DNA of 46,316 bases, from positions 101,165 through 147,480 of the forward strand of contig JH153313.1 in the NCBI GenBank assembly GCA_000226015.1, given 5' to 3'. Origin of the DNA: Mnemiopsis leidyi (Eukaryota; Ctenophora; Tentaculata; Lobata; Bolinopsidae). Shown here piece by piece: positions 21,001 through 33,000 of the stretch. The notes beneath the pieces were generated by a model. It had not been told where the DNA came from. It ran no database searches and worked only from the letters and a program-made list of their open reading frames with translations. The first letter of the stretch is position 1. Each line of letters opens with the position of its first letter. The position numbers were made by a program, and so were the translations under genes.

Positions 21001-24000
21001 TATTCTCAATATTCTCCACTCTCAATTCGATATTCTCAATATTCTCCAATCTCAATTTAATCAGTTAGATATGATATTCTCCACTCTTAATTAGATATAA
21101 GTATATTAAGTAACACAATATATCATTTTCTATATAGATATTAACTTGACAATTACGATTGTACGATTGTAGTTAAAGTTTAATAAATTTGTATTCCTTG
21201 TATTCCTTGTATTCCTTGTATTCCTATTCTTATTATTCTCCAATCTCAGGACCGAAAACTCCGCCATCCACCACAGCTCCAGCACCCTCAGATCTGCTCA
21301 CCGCCCTCTCCATGAGTTACGGTAGCGGACCTCCTAGAAAACAACCTGACAAACAGGGCGACGAAAAGAGGGACCAGGTTTGATGCTAAAGCAGAGTGCA
21401 CCCGCTATGTGGGGAAAGCACGGATGTTTAACTGGGCCACAGTTATAGTCGATTTTTGTGTTCAACCTTCCGTGTGTATCATACTTTCGTGTGTTTACCG
21501 TCTCTAACTTAAGGATGTTGTTTATCCTTTCATCATTTCTCCGCAACAACCGTTATTTTCTAGCAGACCTCTATATCCCGTCTGTCTCTAAAAAAAGACA
21601 CCTCAGCCCGAGAAGACAAGAAAAAGAGAACGATCCCCAGATGCAAGATCTCCCTCCCCCGAGCTTGTTCAAGTATATAAGTCCGACTCTGACAAGCCTG
21701 AGGAAAAGGTGATAGATATCCCAATTTTCTTGTTTGAATTTTTCCTATTAAATAAGTGCAGGTTTGGGTGTTGCTGCATCTGTTCTATATTAAAACCATA
21801 ATTCAAGAACGACCAACAGAAGAAAAAGACAGCTCACATAACACCTGAACACCACTATCCTTTAGAAAGAAGAGGAGAAAGGCAAGGAAGGTGAGAAGAA
21901 AACAACGCCTCCTCCACCTCCCCCTCCACCCCCGCCACCCAAGTCAGGGACAGGAACTCCTGGAGCAGCGAAGAAGGTTGTTGCCTCCCCTGTTACACCG
22001 TCTATGGTAAGATTCAGCTGAGCTAATTATTCGCATGATTTCTGTTTACCTTGAATGTAGTTTGCACGTTTTTTTCTCAGTTTTAGCATTTAAGTTTTGG
22101 AGGTTAGAACTCGTTGAAATTTTGTTTATAATCCCGCTGTTTGCTTACATTGCTCTGATATTGGTTTTGTCAGTATCTGAGGGTTCGCTGTAATCGAGGT
22201 CTTAGAATAAGCTGATGAAAGTTAAAATATCCAGACAGATACATAATGCATAAATATTGCAATGTTGATAATATCTTCTATCTTCTACATATCGCGACCG
22301 AAAATGCATCAAAAATTTCAAATACAACCACGCTCATCCATGGCAAGGAATTACTGACATATGAGTTACGGAAGCGAGTTATGTGTCCCGCCTCGGCTAA
22401 TGCTGTGAATGTACGACATGTTAAACAAGGAACTGAAGCAGCTGGGTTCCGTGCAGGGCGCAGGCTCAATTCTTTACACTCATGTCAATATGTTCGTATA
22501 TCCTCTTGATCCAATATTCTAACATCTCAATTTCCCGTTGTCAGAAAGGGTCCTCCGTGAGTTCAAGCAGATCTGCGTCCAGGCGTCTTTATTATCACCA
22601 GGTTTATAAGCGCTATCTCTCTTTATTATCACCAGGTTTCTATCGTCGCTCGCCCAGCAGAGCTGAGCTAATCTCCGTTTTAAGCGCTGTCGTCGCCCGC
22701 CCAGCAGCGCTGAGCAAAACTATGTTCGCTCAGCTAATCGTGTGCCATCACTATCAGCACTATCAAGTTATCATGCACTCACTGCAGCTGTCTGTACAAG
22801 TCAGCGATGCGTGTACAATGTACATTCGTTCAGATATTTTTTATCTGTCAGAAGCAGTCAGGATGTTTTACAACATCACTGATCTAAACGCAGCTTCCCG
22901 GATAATTTCAATGTTTAATAACAAGCTAGAAGCTCACTTTTTGCCTCTGCTTCATTAAATCTGGATCTTTTTTCATTTACTAATATCATTGTGCTTGCGC
23001 GCTGCCAATGTTGTGGGCCCACTTTGCTTCCCTTTATCAATTGCCTTGTGGAATTAATAATGAATTTCTATGTAAATCAATCCGGTTATCCAGTTTGATG
23101 ATCGCAATAATGCACTGTCAATAAAACGAAAGATATCAGATCACTGAGAAGCTGTGCAAGCCGGAACTCATATAATTTTTACTTTGAGCCTAGCTGTGCT
23201 GGTGTAGGTGTTGCTATAGGTGTGGTTATTGTCATAATGATAAATTCCTTTTTATATTTCTCGCAGCTTCCAATTTCTTATCATACACTACTTGTTTCTT
23301 GTCATAGATTTGCCGTTTCCTCGTTTTTGCGATAACGTTGACTATCCTTAAGGTTGATAACAATAATTTTAAGCAATAGAGAATCCACTATGTTCTAGCT
23401 TTAAATGCATTTTTGAGAATTAGAGCAACTGTTAATTTGGAAATGCTAACTTCTTTTTCTTTCAAACGCAGCTACACGCCGTATATTCACCCTTTATTTA
23501 CTAGGACGGATTAAGATTGGATGAATGCGGCTTCATTAATGTTTCATTAGAAAATAAAAAAGAACCAGCTAAAATAATTAATTCTATATTGAAAATGAAA
23601 ATTAAGGATAAATAGTTCAAATTAATTTCAAATAATTAAAATTCTGTTTGTTCTCTACTGTTTAGTGTATTGAATGAGTGTTTGAGAGTTTAAAAATCTT
23701 CTCTGACGGGCAATCAATTAAAAAAATCAATCCCAAAAATTTGCTTTCTTTCAATCACTTAAATTAAACAATATTAAATCAACAATAACGAAAAACGTTG
23801 ATTACCCTTGATTAAATTTAAAAACTGCAAGACTTGATTGAAGTGAAACTTGCATGATGCTGAACTTTAGCAGCTTCTGATAAAAATGTTGGCAAAAAGA
23901 TAAACGGCCGAGGCAGGGTTTCGGGCAGGGTTATGCCAAAATGTTTATCTTTTCTTTCAAGAATAACATTACAGGTCGACGATATTTATGTGTTCGTTTA

Positions 24001-27000
24001 GTTCACTCTCCAAGGCATCTAAGTCTAGTGTCTCATCCTCGTCGCCGAATATCGTTACCTAGGAAACATTTCATTTGATATATGTTAATCTGCCACTAGG
24101 CTTCACTTTCATTCAAAGGGCAAGTTATTATATTCATACTTCGAAAAATCTTTCAAAATCTCTCGTGTAAAGCAAGATTTGTGTAAATTAACCTCGAAAA
24201 TCTCTGATTCGTCGCCTTTTTGAGACAATTCGTAATTCAGGGATTCTGCTTTCCTGAGCTGCGCTTGTAATCTTCGTTCTATCGTACTATCTTTCTCCTT
24301 CATAATCGTAACCTTAATATATTTGATTTTCCAGCGAGGTACTTCAATTTTATTCTGCCCATAAGAAAAGTGAGAAAAGCTTCGCCATTTTTAATCAGTT
24401 ATTTGCTCTCATAATTTCTATCACAACTCATTTAAAAGTATTTTTGGAAATTGTTTTTTCATATGACAGCGATTAACCAATGAGAAGTTTGGTAAAGCCA
24501 ATCACAATCGAGCAACCCGATCACGTGATTAAACACTTTGTAACCCCTCTCTAAAAATACCTTTTTGGTAAAGCTGTATCACTTGTTTACAAGTTTTACG
24601 CTTTATTATTAAGCAGCAGTTCAACTTCGATCGTTATTTTGTCCTGATCCTGGATTGTTGCCAACACACTCACCTCACAAAAGTTCCCATACTTGTTCAG
24701 CCGAGGTCCTTTGTACGAGTCTTTTACTTCTGTCTCTTCAACTTCACTCTTAGGAGCTCGTCTTAAACTTCTGTTTTGGGGTTTAAAATTATGAACCTGT
24801 TTTATGTTAGGGATACCGAATGATAAGATGGATATTTTAGTTTGATATTCGATTAATTGATCGATCCAAAGTCCGACACTTCGGTAGCATCATACTTATA
24901 GTTATAGATGACATACATATAGTTATAGATGACATACATATAGTTATAGATGACATACTTATAGTTATAGATGACATACATATAGTTATAGATGACATAC
25001 ATATAGTTAAAGATGACAAACATATAGTTATAGATGTCAGGCCATGGTAATAATTGTAACCTCAATTATCCTATCAGATTCATCCAATCATCTTCGATCG
25101 GGATAAAGTTGTGGAAAAACGAATTGGAACTTACATCCATCTGCGTTTGTTAGGTTGATTGCTCATCGCTTTTCTCGATAACATAGCTGTCACAGCTTTG
25201 GCCATCCTTACTTTTAGAGCAAATCTATTCTTCGTACCTCCCTCAGAGTGTTGATCTTGACCCACACTGCCAAGCTCCAAGCTCTTAACTTCTTTTAACT
25301 CTTCGACTACAATTTGCGGTAAAGCATATTCCTCGTCAGAAACTGGCTGGGACTCTTCAGTCAATTTCGAATCATCCTTATTTTGTTGAATTTTCACGCT
25401 GAGATCTTCTTTGGACGTCGAATCATTTTGTATAGGTAATGCTTCTTCAACATCTTCTATTTTACTTACGTCAGCATCAATATCTTCCAATGATTTATTC
25501 TCTTCGTCCTTAAGACTTCCTGATATTTCTGAATATGTAACTTCATCAAAAATATTTTCCGATGATATTTCAGTTTCGTCAATGTCGGTTGTTGTATAAT
25601 TTTCTAAAATAATGTTCTGACTTTCCGAATTTTCATTATCTTTGGTTTCAGCAATATCTGATAAGGAAACTTCCTCATTTGATAAACATTCCCCAGTCAT
25701 AGGGTTCACTATAACTATTTCATTTGTATCGCAATAAATCTTCTCCTCGGCTTCTCCCACATCGTTCCCTATCATCTCAGTTTTACTTTCCTCTTTTGGA
25801 TCTGAGTTACAAACAGTCATATCAAGTTCTACAGTCTCTGAATCGTCTTTAATGGAGGTACTGTCGGCAGAAATGGGGTTGTGTCTTGGAAGCAAGGGGG
25901 TGTGGTGAGGCGATGATCTTGAGTTGGATACCACCGTACTGAGCATTATTGCGTTTTGTCTGCTGCTCGTTTGATCTGTTCCAAACGTTTTCTGCCCTGA
26001 AAAAATGAAAATCAATTTTCGAGTTTGTCATGTCACTTTCATCGATCGTTGTTATATTTGATTATTTCTACCCAGTACCCATGGCCTTATGCATTTTTCT
26101 GCAAATCAAATCATTGAAACCAATATGAATCAGTCATTGACCGACAGTCAATCGCACAGATATCAAACTAAGCTCACTGTTAACCATTTTAAGCATTAAA
26201 AACTCTTTAACCTGTCACATTAGAAATATTCTCAAAAGCCAATACAGTGAAACCTCGATTTACCGTGCTTCTATTAACTGTGTTCCTCGATTTACCGGGC
26301 CTTGTCTCTTTCCCCAGAGAGGCCCGGTATATAGAAGTTTTATTTTACATAGTTATATCAAGGCCTTAACTTTTCATAGATATTGTCCCTCCGAATTAAT
26401 TTGGTACATAACTGTCAAAGTCAGAATTGATTTTGTTTAATCGTATAAAGATCATACCTTTTGAATCAACGCCTGTAGACGAAATTCCAAGATTCTTTTT
26501 TGGTCTGAAAATTTTTGGTGCCAAAATTTTCTCATGTCCTCCTTCAGCAAAACGTAGAACAGAAATATAAACAGTCCCTGCATAAAATATTGTGATTTTT
26601 GATTTAATAAAAACCCATGTAGATTGTAGAACTCAGGGTCATAAAGTACGTGAATTTCAGTACGATTAAGTCAACCTGCAGTCTAATGGAGTTTTACCAT
26701 AACACAGTACCTGTGGTGCGTTTAAAAATATAAATAGCCATCTGAGAATTGTGTTTATTCTGCTATAGTTGGTGTTATCCACTAACAGGAAGAAGCCAAC
26801 GATCCAACCAAGACCCAGCAGAGTTGAAACCGCCAACGCTGATTGGAGTTGCTTCTGAATTCAGTAGATTTATGTTAAAGTTCTGACATCCCCAGTCTTC
26901 AAAAACCTCTATAAGATTATTGATAACTCAAGACAAGTAAATAAGAGATGCCATTCCAGTATCGACGGGGACAACTTAAAGCTAATATCATTTAGACTAA

Positions 27001-30000
27001 CCGTCCTCATTTTAACACTAGAGTCTCCCATTTTCTCTGCTTTAGTCTTGCTAGCCACCAGTATGACACGAACTATAAAGATAAAGAGAACCCAGTTAGA
27101 CATCACTCCTACAACAACGGGAACGTAGAAACTTGCTATTCCATACGGGTACTTGATAAAACACCTGGAAATTCTACTTTAAAAAAACTTATGGGTAAAG
27201 AATTTTGAACAGCTTCTTACTATCGAAGTAACTAAAACAGTTCTAAAATACCATTTTAAGATTAATGTAATTTTGATAAGTTATAACATACTAGAAATTT
27301 AGGATGTTTTTATAATTACTTCGGTATTTTTGAAATTTGACGATAATAAGTAATAACTTTTGGTTATTAACTTTCTAGAATTGCGATAAAAACAATTAAT
27401 TTCTTGATTGGAACTTACGTTTTTGAATCAGCAAAGTCGTTACCGCCACCCCAAGCCACTGCAATTATAGGAAAAACTAAAGGAAGCAACCATCCAAACA
27501 TACTGTACTTAAACATGGCATTGCTTATGTAGGTTCCAAATACTTTAACCAGAGCTAGATACATTGTAGCTGCTTCTATTATCATCCATGCCAATTGACA
27601 TAGCCAGAAGTAATTCAGTAGAAATGCTATCTGAAATTGTCAGATAATATGAGGGATATGAATCTCTTTACTCTGAATATTTGCTACAACCATTCGTTGA
27701 AAACAATGAACTAATGGAAGATTTCCAGACAGTCATCAATAAATCATGACTCCATTGGATAGTGAATAAGTAAGGGTCACATGCACTCACTATAGCACAA
27801 CCGATGTTAGCCTGAGTTTCAGTTTCCACAACAAACAAGTCCATGAGGAAGAAACATACAATCGAGACGATGTTCGCTAGAACTAGCATCAAGTTTATTC
27901 GAACTGACTTCATCTTGAGAATCTTCCTGCAATATTGAATTTATTTTGTAGAATTTTTTATTCTAATCATCTAGTCTAGTTCTTTAAGTACAAAGAATTT
28001 CCTCCCACCACGACAAAAACAACAGAAACTAACTTATTAGGTAGAACAGCAAGAAGGGTAAGGAGGAGAAAGAAGAGGCTGGTCCCCAGCAGAATATGAG
28101 ACACTAACTCTTCTATGTTGTTCTCCTCTGATTTAAATGACTGAGAGAATATCAAGATCATTGTGAAGCAGTGACGAACTAAGTTTGGTTTGACTTTAAT
28201 AAAGATTAAATATAAGTTTTTGGTTTCAATTAAAAGCGTATGTTTCTATATTGGGCCATTTGTGAAAGTAAGTTGTTCCAAATGTGAGATACACCAATGT
28301 TCGTAGTTGTCAAGGAGCTTTTTGTCTCTGAGCTTGTTGTCAAGGTGATTGTTGTCAAGGAGATTGTTGTCAAGGAGCTTGTTGTCAAGGAGATTGTTGT
28401 CAAGGAGATTGTTGTCAAGGAGATTGTTGTCAAGGAGATTGTTGTCAAGGAGATTGTTGTCAAGGAGATTGTTGTCAAGGAGATTGTTGTCTAGGAGCTT
28501 GTTGTCTAGGAGCTTGTTGTCTAGGAGATTGTTGTCTAGGAGATTGTTGTCTAGGAGATTGTTGTCTAGGAGCTTGTTGGCTTGTTGTCTAGGAGCTTGT
28601 TGTCTAGGAGATACCCACCATGAGGACTGCAAAGCTACTGAGATGATTACAAGAGCACGTGACACCGGTTTCGCCGGTAGTTCCAGTTCCACTGTTGACG
28701 GTAGTGCAGCCTTCCGTACTCCAGTCTAGAGTGGGAATTTGATGTATTTAAGTGCTTGCATTGCCCAAAATTAAAATTGAAATACATTATTTGATAGTTG
28801 ATCTTTTCATTGTCTAAGTTCATGTTCTTATATTATAGCCATTAGCCTATATTTGGTTCCCCAATCAATTTTTAGACTAACCTGTGAATACTTATAGTGT
28901 AGTTATCAAGAATAGTTTCATATAATCATGTTCAAATAATTACCTATAAACTGACCTGATTTTGAGATATCGTAATATTTGCAAGTGAGCTGGCTGCTGA
29001 CCGAAGTTTTCCTTCTCGTGTAGGTATGTACCTTTCTCTCAGTCTCATCCTACAAGAAAGAAATTAAATTGTACTCACACAGTCTGTATTCGTATAGTTG
29101 TTCAAGAGAGAGAGTTACTGCTAAGTGTGTTGCCAAACAGAGGATTTCTCAATTTGCATGTTACCTTGACAACGAAGTTCATGGTCACTTTCTGACCCTG
29201 CCCAAGGGGGACTATAGTTGATTGTTGTCCTTTTTGTACGATGTTTATATCAGAGATGATTGTTGCAACCAGCGAAATCTGAAATTGGAAAATTATGTAT
29301 TGAATGTTTCCTTGACGGATACCATTGTATTATTCCTCAACTAACAACTTGGGGCTCAAGTATAATTAAATGAATTTATTCATATAACAATCCTATAATC
29401 CATAGTGTATTTAATACCTATTTCCTCATTAAGATACTCACTTTTCCCTCCTCCATATTTCCCTTGTTAGAATCGTCTGCTATTTTCTGAGCAATGCCCT
29501 GAAAGCTGCTCAATGTATTGGTAGAGGAGACAGCACTTGACGGGTAAGATTTATCTGTCTCGTAGTAAACAGCTGTCGCTACTTGGCCGGCTGTCGTTGG
29601 TAGTTCCGCCTGATCAAAGGTAAATTGTGATCAATACATGTACATACTGGTATTTTTCCAGAATCAGGTGGATTTATTTTATTTTATTTATTTCGTGAAT
29701 TGTACTGAAAAATGTTCTTGAAAACGTGGTCATCCTACCCCCTAACTTGAGTTAGTTCTTACCTTGAAGAAGGTGCTGGTTTCGGAGGTTTGTTCATTTT
29801 TACTCCCGCTTATGACGTTTGTTTTGCCAGCTAGTATCAGTTGCTGTGCGTTTTGATCATCAGGGCTAGCTGATGCTACCGCAAAACCTGAGCACAGGTG
29901 CCTATCTTTATTAACTTGAAACTCCCAGTTAAATCACTAAAACCTTTATGTATGTATGTGGTTTGCGTATGCGCGTTAAAGAAAAACGTGGTTCTATTCT

Positions 30001-33000
30001 TTTAGTATCTTTATCTTAAACGAGCTTACCAACAGACTCCAGTGTTTTGAATTTGATACCAGTGGTCCCCTGAGCAATTTGACTGGCAATCTTCACGGCA
30101 GACTCCCTAAACTTGCCACTCGCTTCCTTCTCCTGCATCTCATTAAACTCAGTCTTCGTCTGCACGTTGTCTATCGTCAAGATCAGATTGTTCAGGGCAG
30201 TTTCAGATACTTCCAGATCCAAGACACGGTCTATGATCTTTGTTGTTGTCCTGACGTCTTCCGAACTCATCTTGTCTCCGGATTGTTGTGTGGTTGTCTT
30301 GATGTTGTCCGATATCGCATCTTGTGTTTCCGGTAACACTTCCTTTGCTTCCTGCAATGTGCGATCTATAATGTTTCATGTTGGGAATCATGCGTTGAGA
30401 AAAAGGAAATCTCCAGCCCAGTAGCCAACTTTGTATTTCCACCTTTTGATTAAGTAAAAACACTTTTACTTTAACTTATTTTACCACTTTTTAATTAAGT
30501 TTTTAAGCCCCTATTGCAAAATTTAACTTAACTTACCACCTTTTAATTGAGTTTTAAAGCCCCTAATGCAAAATTTAACTTATTTTACCACTTTTAAATT
30601 AAGTTTTTAAGCACCTATTGCAAAATTTAACTTATTTTACCACCTTTTGATTAAGTTTTAAAGCACCTATTGCAAAATTTAACTTATTTTACCGTGAGAA
30701 TTTTTTCAAACTCCTCAGCCACAGCGGACCGACATCGACTGAAATCTGTTGATTGAAACACTCCAGATAAGGAGCAGGACTTTAGGGCGTTTCGATCGTT
30801 CTGTAGAGGAAAGGTTTTTAGGTTTAAAGTAAACGAATGAAATCGGTTTTCATCGATACTGTGGGTCCAACTAGTTACTGCAACTTTGCTTAAAGTCGGT
30901 ATAACTTCCCATCACTAACTCACGTTGAATTGACATGGAAGTTTGACTACCGTCCCAGCTTTAGTATTTGGCCAGCTGTATTTACCATATACTGAACTGC
31001 TCTCTGTTCTTTTTGTACAGTCTGAAATGTTTTAAGGAGAAATTAAATCAGTGCTGCAAGTCAGTGCTGCAAGTCCTTCAAAAGATGAAAAGTTATCCTT
31101 GCTAAAATCACATCGTTTTGATATTTTACTTGGAGCAGATTAGCAAATAGACAGTAAAATCGTGGTTGTGTGATCTGTCCCCCCCCCCTCTGACATCAAG
31201 CTACCTACCTTTAACCGCAGTCTGGTTATTGACACACTGCTGAGGAGAGTCCTTCAAACGATCACACACTACTTTAGGTACGTTATCGACAAGGCTGTAT
31301 CCTTGTTCGGTGCAGAATGTCCAGACCACAGTTCCGGCTGCTACTTTAGTTTTTGGGGAGGGCCATCTTCGTCCGTACCGATCTCCGGGCACCGTGCACA
31401 CGTCTACAGGGGAATTTTCTCATTGTAGTGGTACATTGGGGGGTGCTTAAACACACATCTACAGGGGGAATTTTCTTATTGTAGTGGTACATTGGGGGTG
31501 CTAAAACACACGTCTACAGGGGTATTTTCTTATTGTAGTGGTACATTGGGGGTGCTTAAACACACATCTACAGGGGGAATTTTCTTATTGTAGTGGTACA
31601 TTGGGGGTGCTTAAACACACGTCTACAGGGGAATTTTCTTATTGTAGTGGTACATTGGGGGTGCTTAAACACACGTCTACAGGGGAATTTTCTCATTATA
31701 GTGGTACATTGGGGGTGCTTAAACACACATCTACAGGGTGTGGTATATTGCACAGTTCTTCTTGCTAAGAGATTATCTATCAGACAAATCAGACCATTTA
31801 GCCGAGCTACATGCTGATTGTGAGGTTATTTACAACTTTGTAATGACGCAACTACATGCTGATAGAGGTTATTCACAAGTTTGTAATGACGCAACCAAAA
31901 AAACAAACCTTTCTCCCCAATACAATCCGTGTCTGATCTGGAGCCGATTCCGGCTGTAACTGATTTGTCTCCACCACAAGAGTTACATTTGGTTGCTCCA
32001 ATATTAGGACCTGTCGTATTTTTAGGACACGGTAAACATGTGTCTGTTGCTGTGTTGTGGTACTCTCCTACATCACATGGAACTGAAATGGTTTCTTTCA
32101 TGAGATTAAGAGACTTTCTCGAGTATTCTGTTATTTGTTCATCTCTTCAGAAGATATCGTGATTACTCTATCATGAAGAAACTTACGGCAATGATGTTGT
32201 CCGCTGCTTAGAATTGTTACAGATCCCGGTTCGCATGTACCAACCACTACAAATATAGAATTGTGTTTTTCATACTTCTTCCCACGGGAATTTATGGAAA
32301 ACGTTGTGTCGCTGAGGTAGTCTCTCAAAACCTCGCTAAAAAAGCCCATATCTCTGGAAGAGTTGGAATTTTGTACTCCAATTATTGCGGTAAGATTTAG
32401 CTGACGTGATTCTACAAGCTCCTCACACTGTCCGCCATCCTGCGAATAATAGTTCACCGTGTAATGTTCATTGCGGTTAAAATGACTTTTATATAGGCGA
32501 TAATTTTATTTGACCCTCACGTTTTTTCCATCTCTCATTCTTCTTTGCCTAAGGGAAGCTTATCAAGCGTTAAAAATTTCATGAACGCGGCTCTATATTT
32601 TTATTTATTTCTTATCTTTCTATAGCCCAAACCTTGACGTAGAAGCAAAATTCCCCGCCTTCAGGTACTCCGTCCCTACACAATATGGATTGCGAATACA
32701 TACTTTCCCAATCTTTAAATCCATCTTGAACGACATCCCTTACAGACGTCTCTCCATCGGGACAGTTCAAATCTGAAGTATCTCCTTCGGTTATATTGTA
32801 GGTCGCTGACCATCCGATACTCTGGGTAACGCTTGTAGGTTCTGAAAAGAATATGTGACTTGGTTAGAGATATTTCTATTGGGGCTGCAATTTTTCGCAA
32901 TCCAAAAAATTCATTATACCTATGTTAACGATTACATTACATGTATAAACTATTTAATCAAGAATGGTACTGACAAATTATTTCGCATTAGAATATCTCG

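Noticed and set aside
22482-22958. 158-residue frame after GPS2-like exon 11
   Set aside because: Reads through the exon in a different frame and then intron with duplicated segments; no domain or splice support.
28246-28729. Repetitive open frames on both strands (LLDNN, LLSRR, TTISL)
   Set aside because: Translation of the 15-bp minisatellite; a period divisible by three without stops keeps frames open.
31403-31740. CRISPR-like regular array
   Set aside because: Units are contiguous tandem copies without unique spacers, in an animal intron; the same holds for the other arrays.
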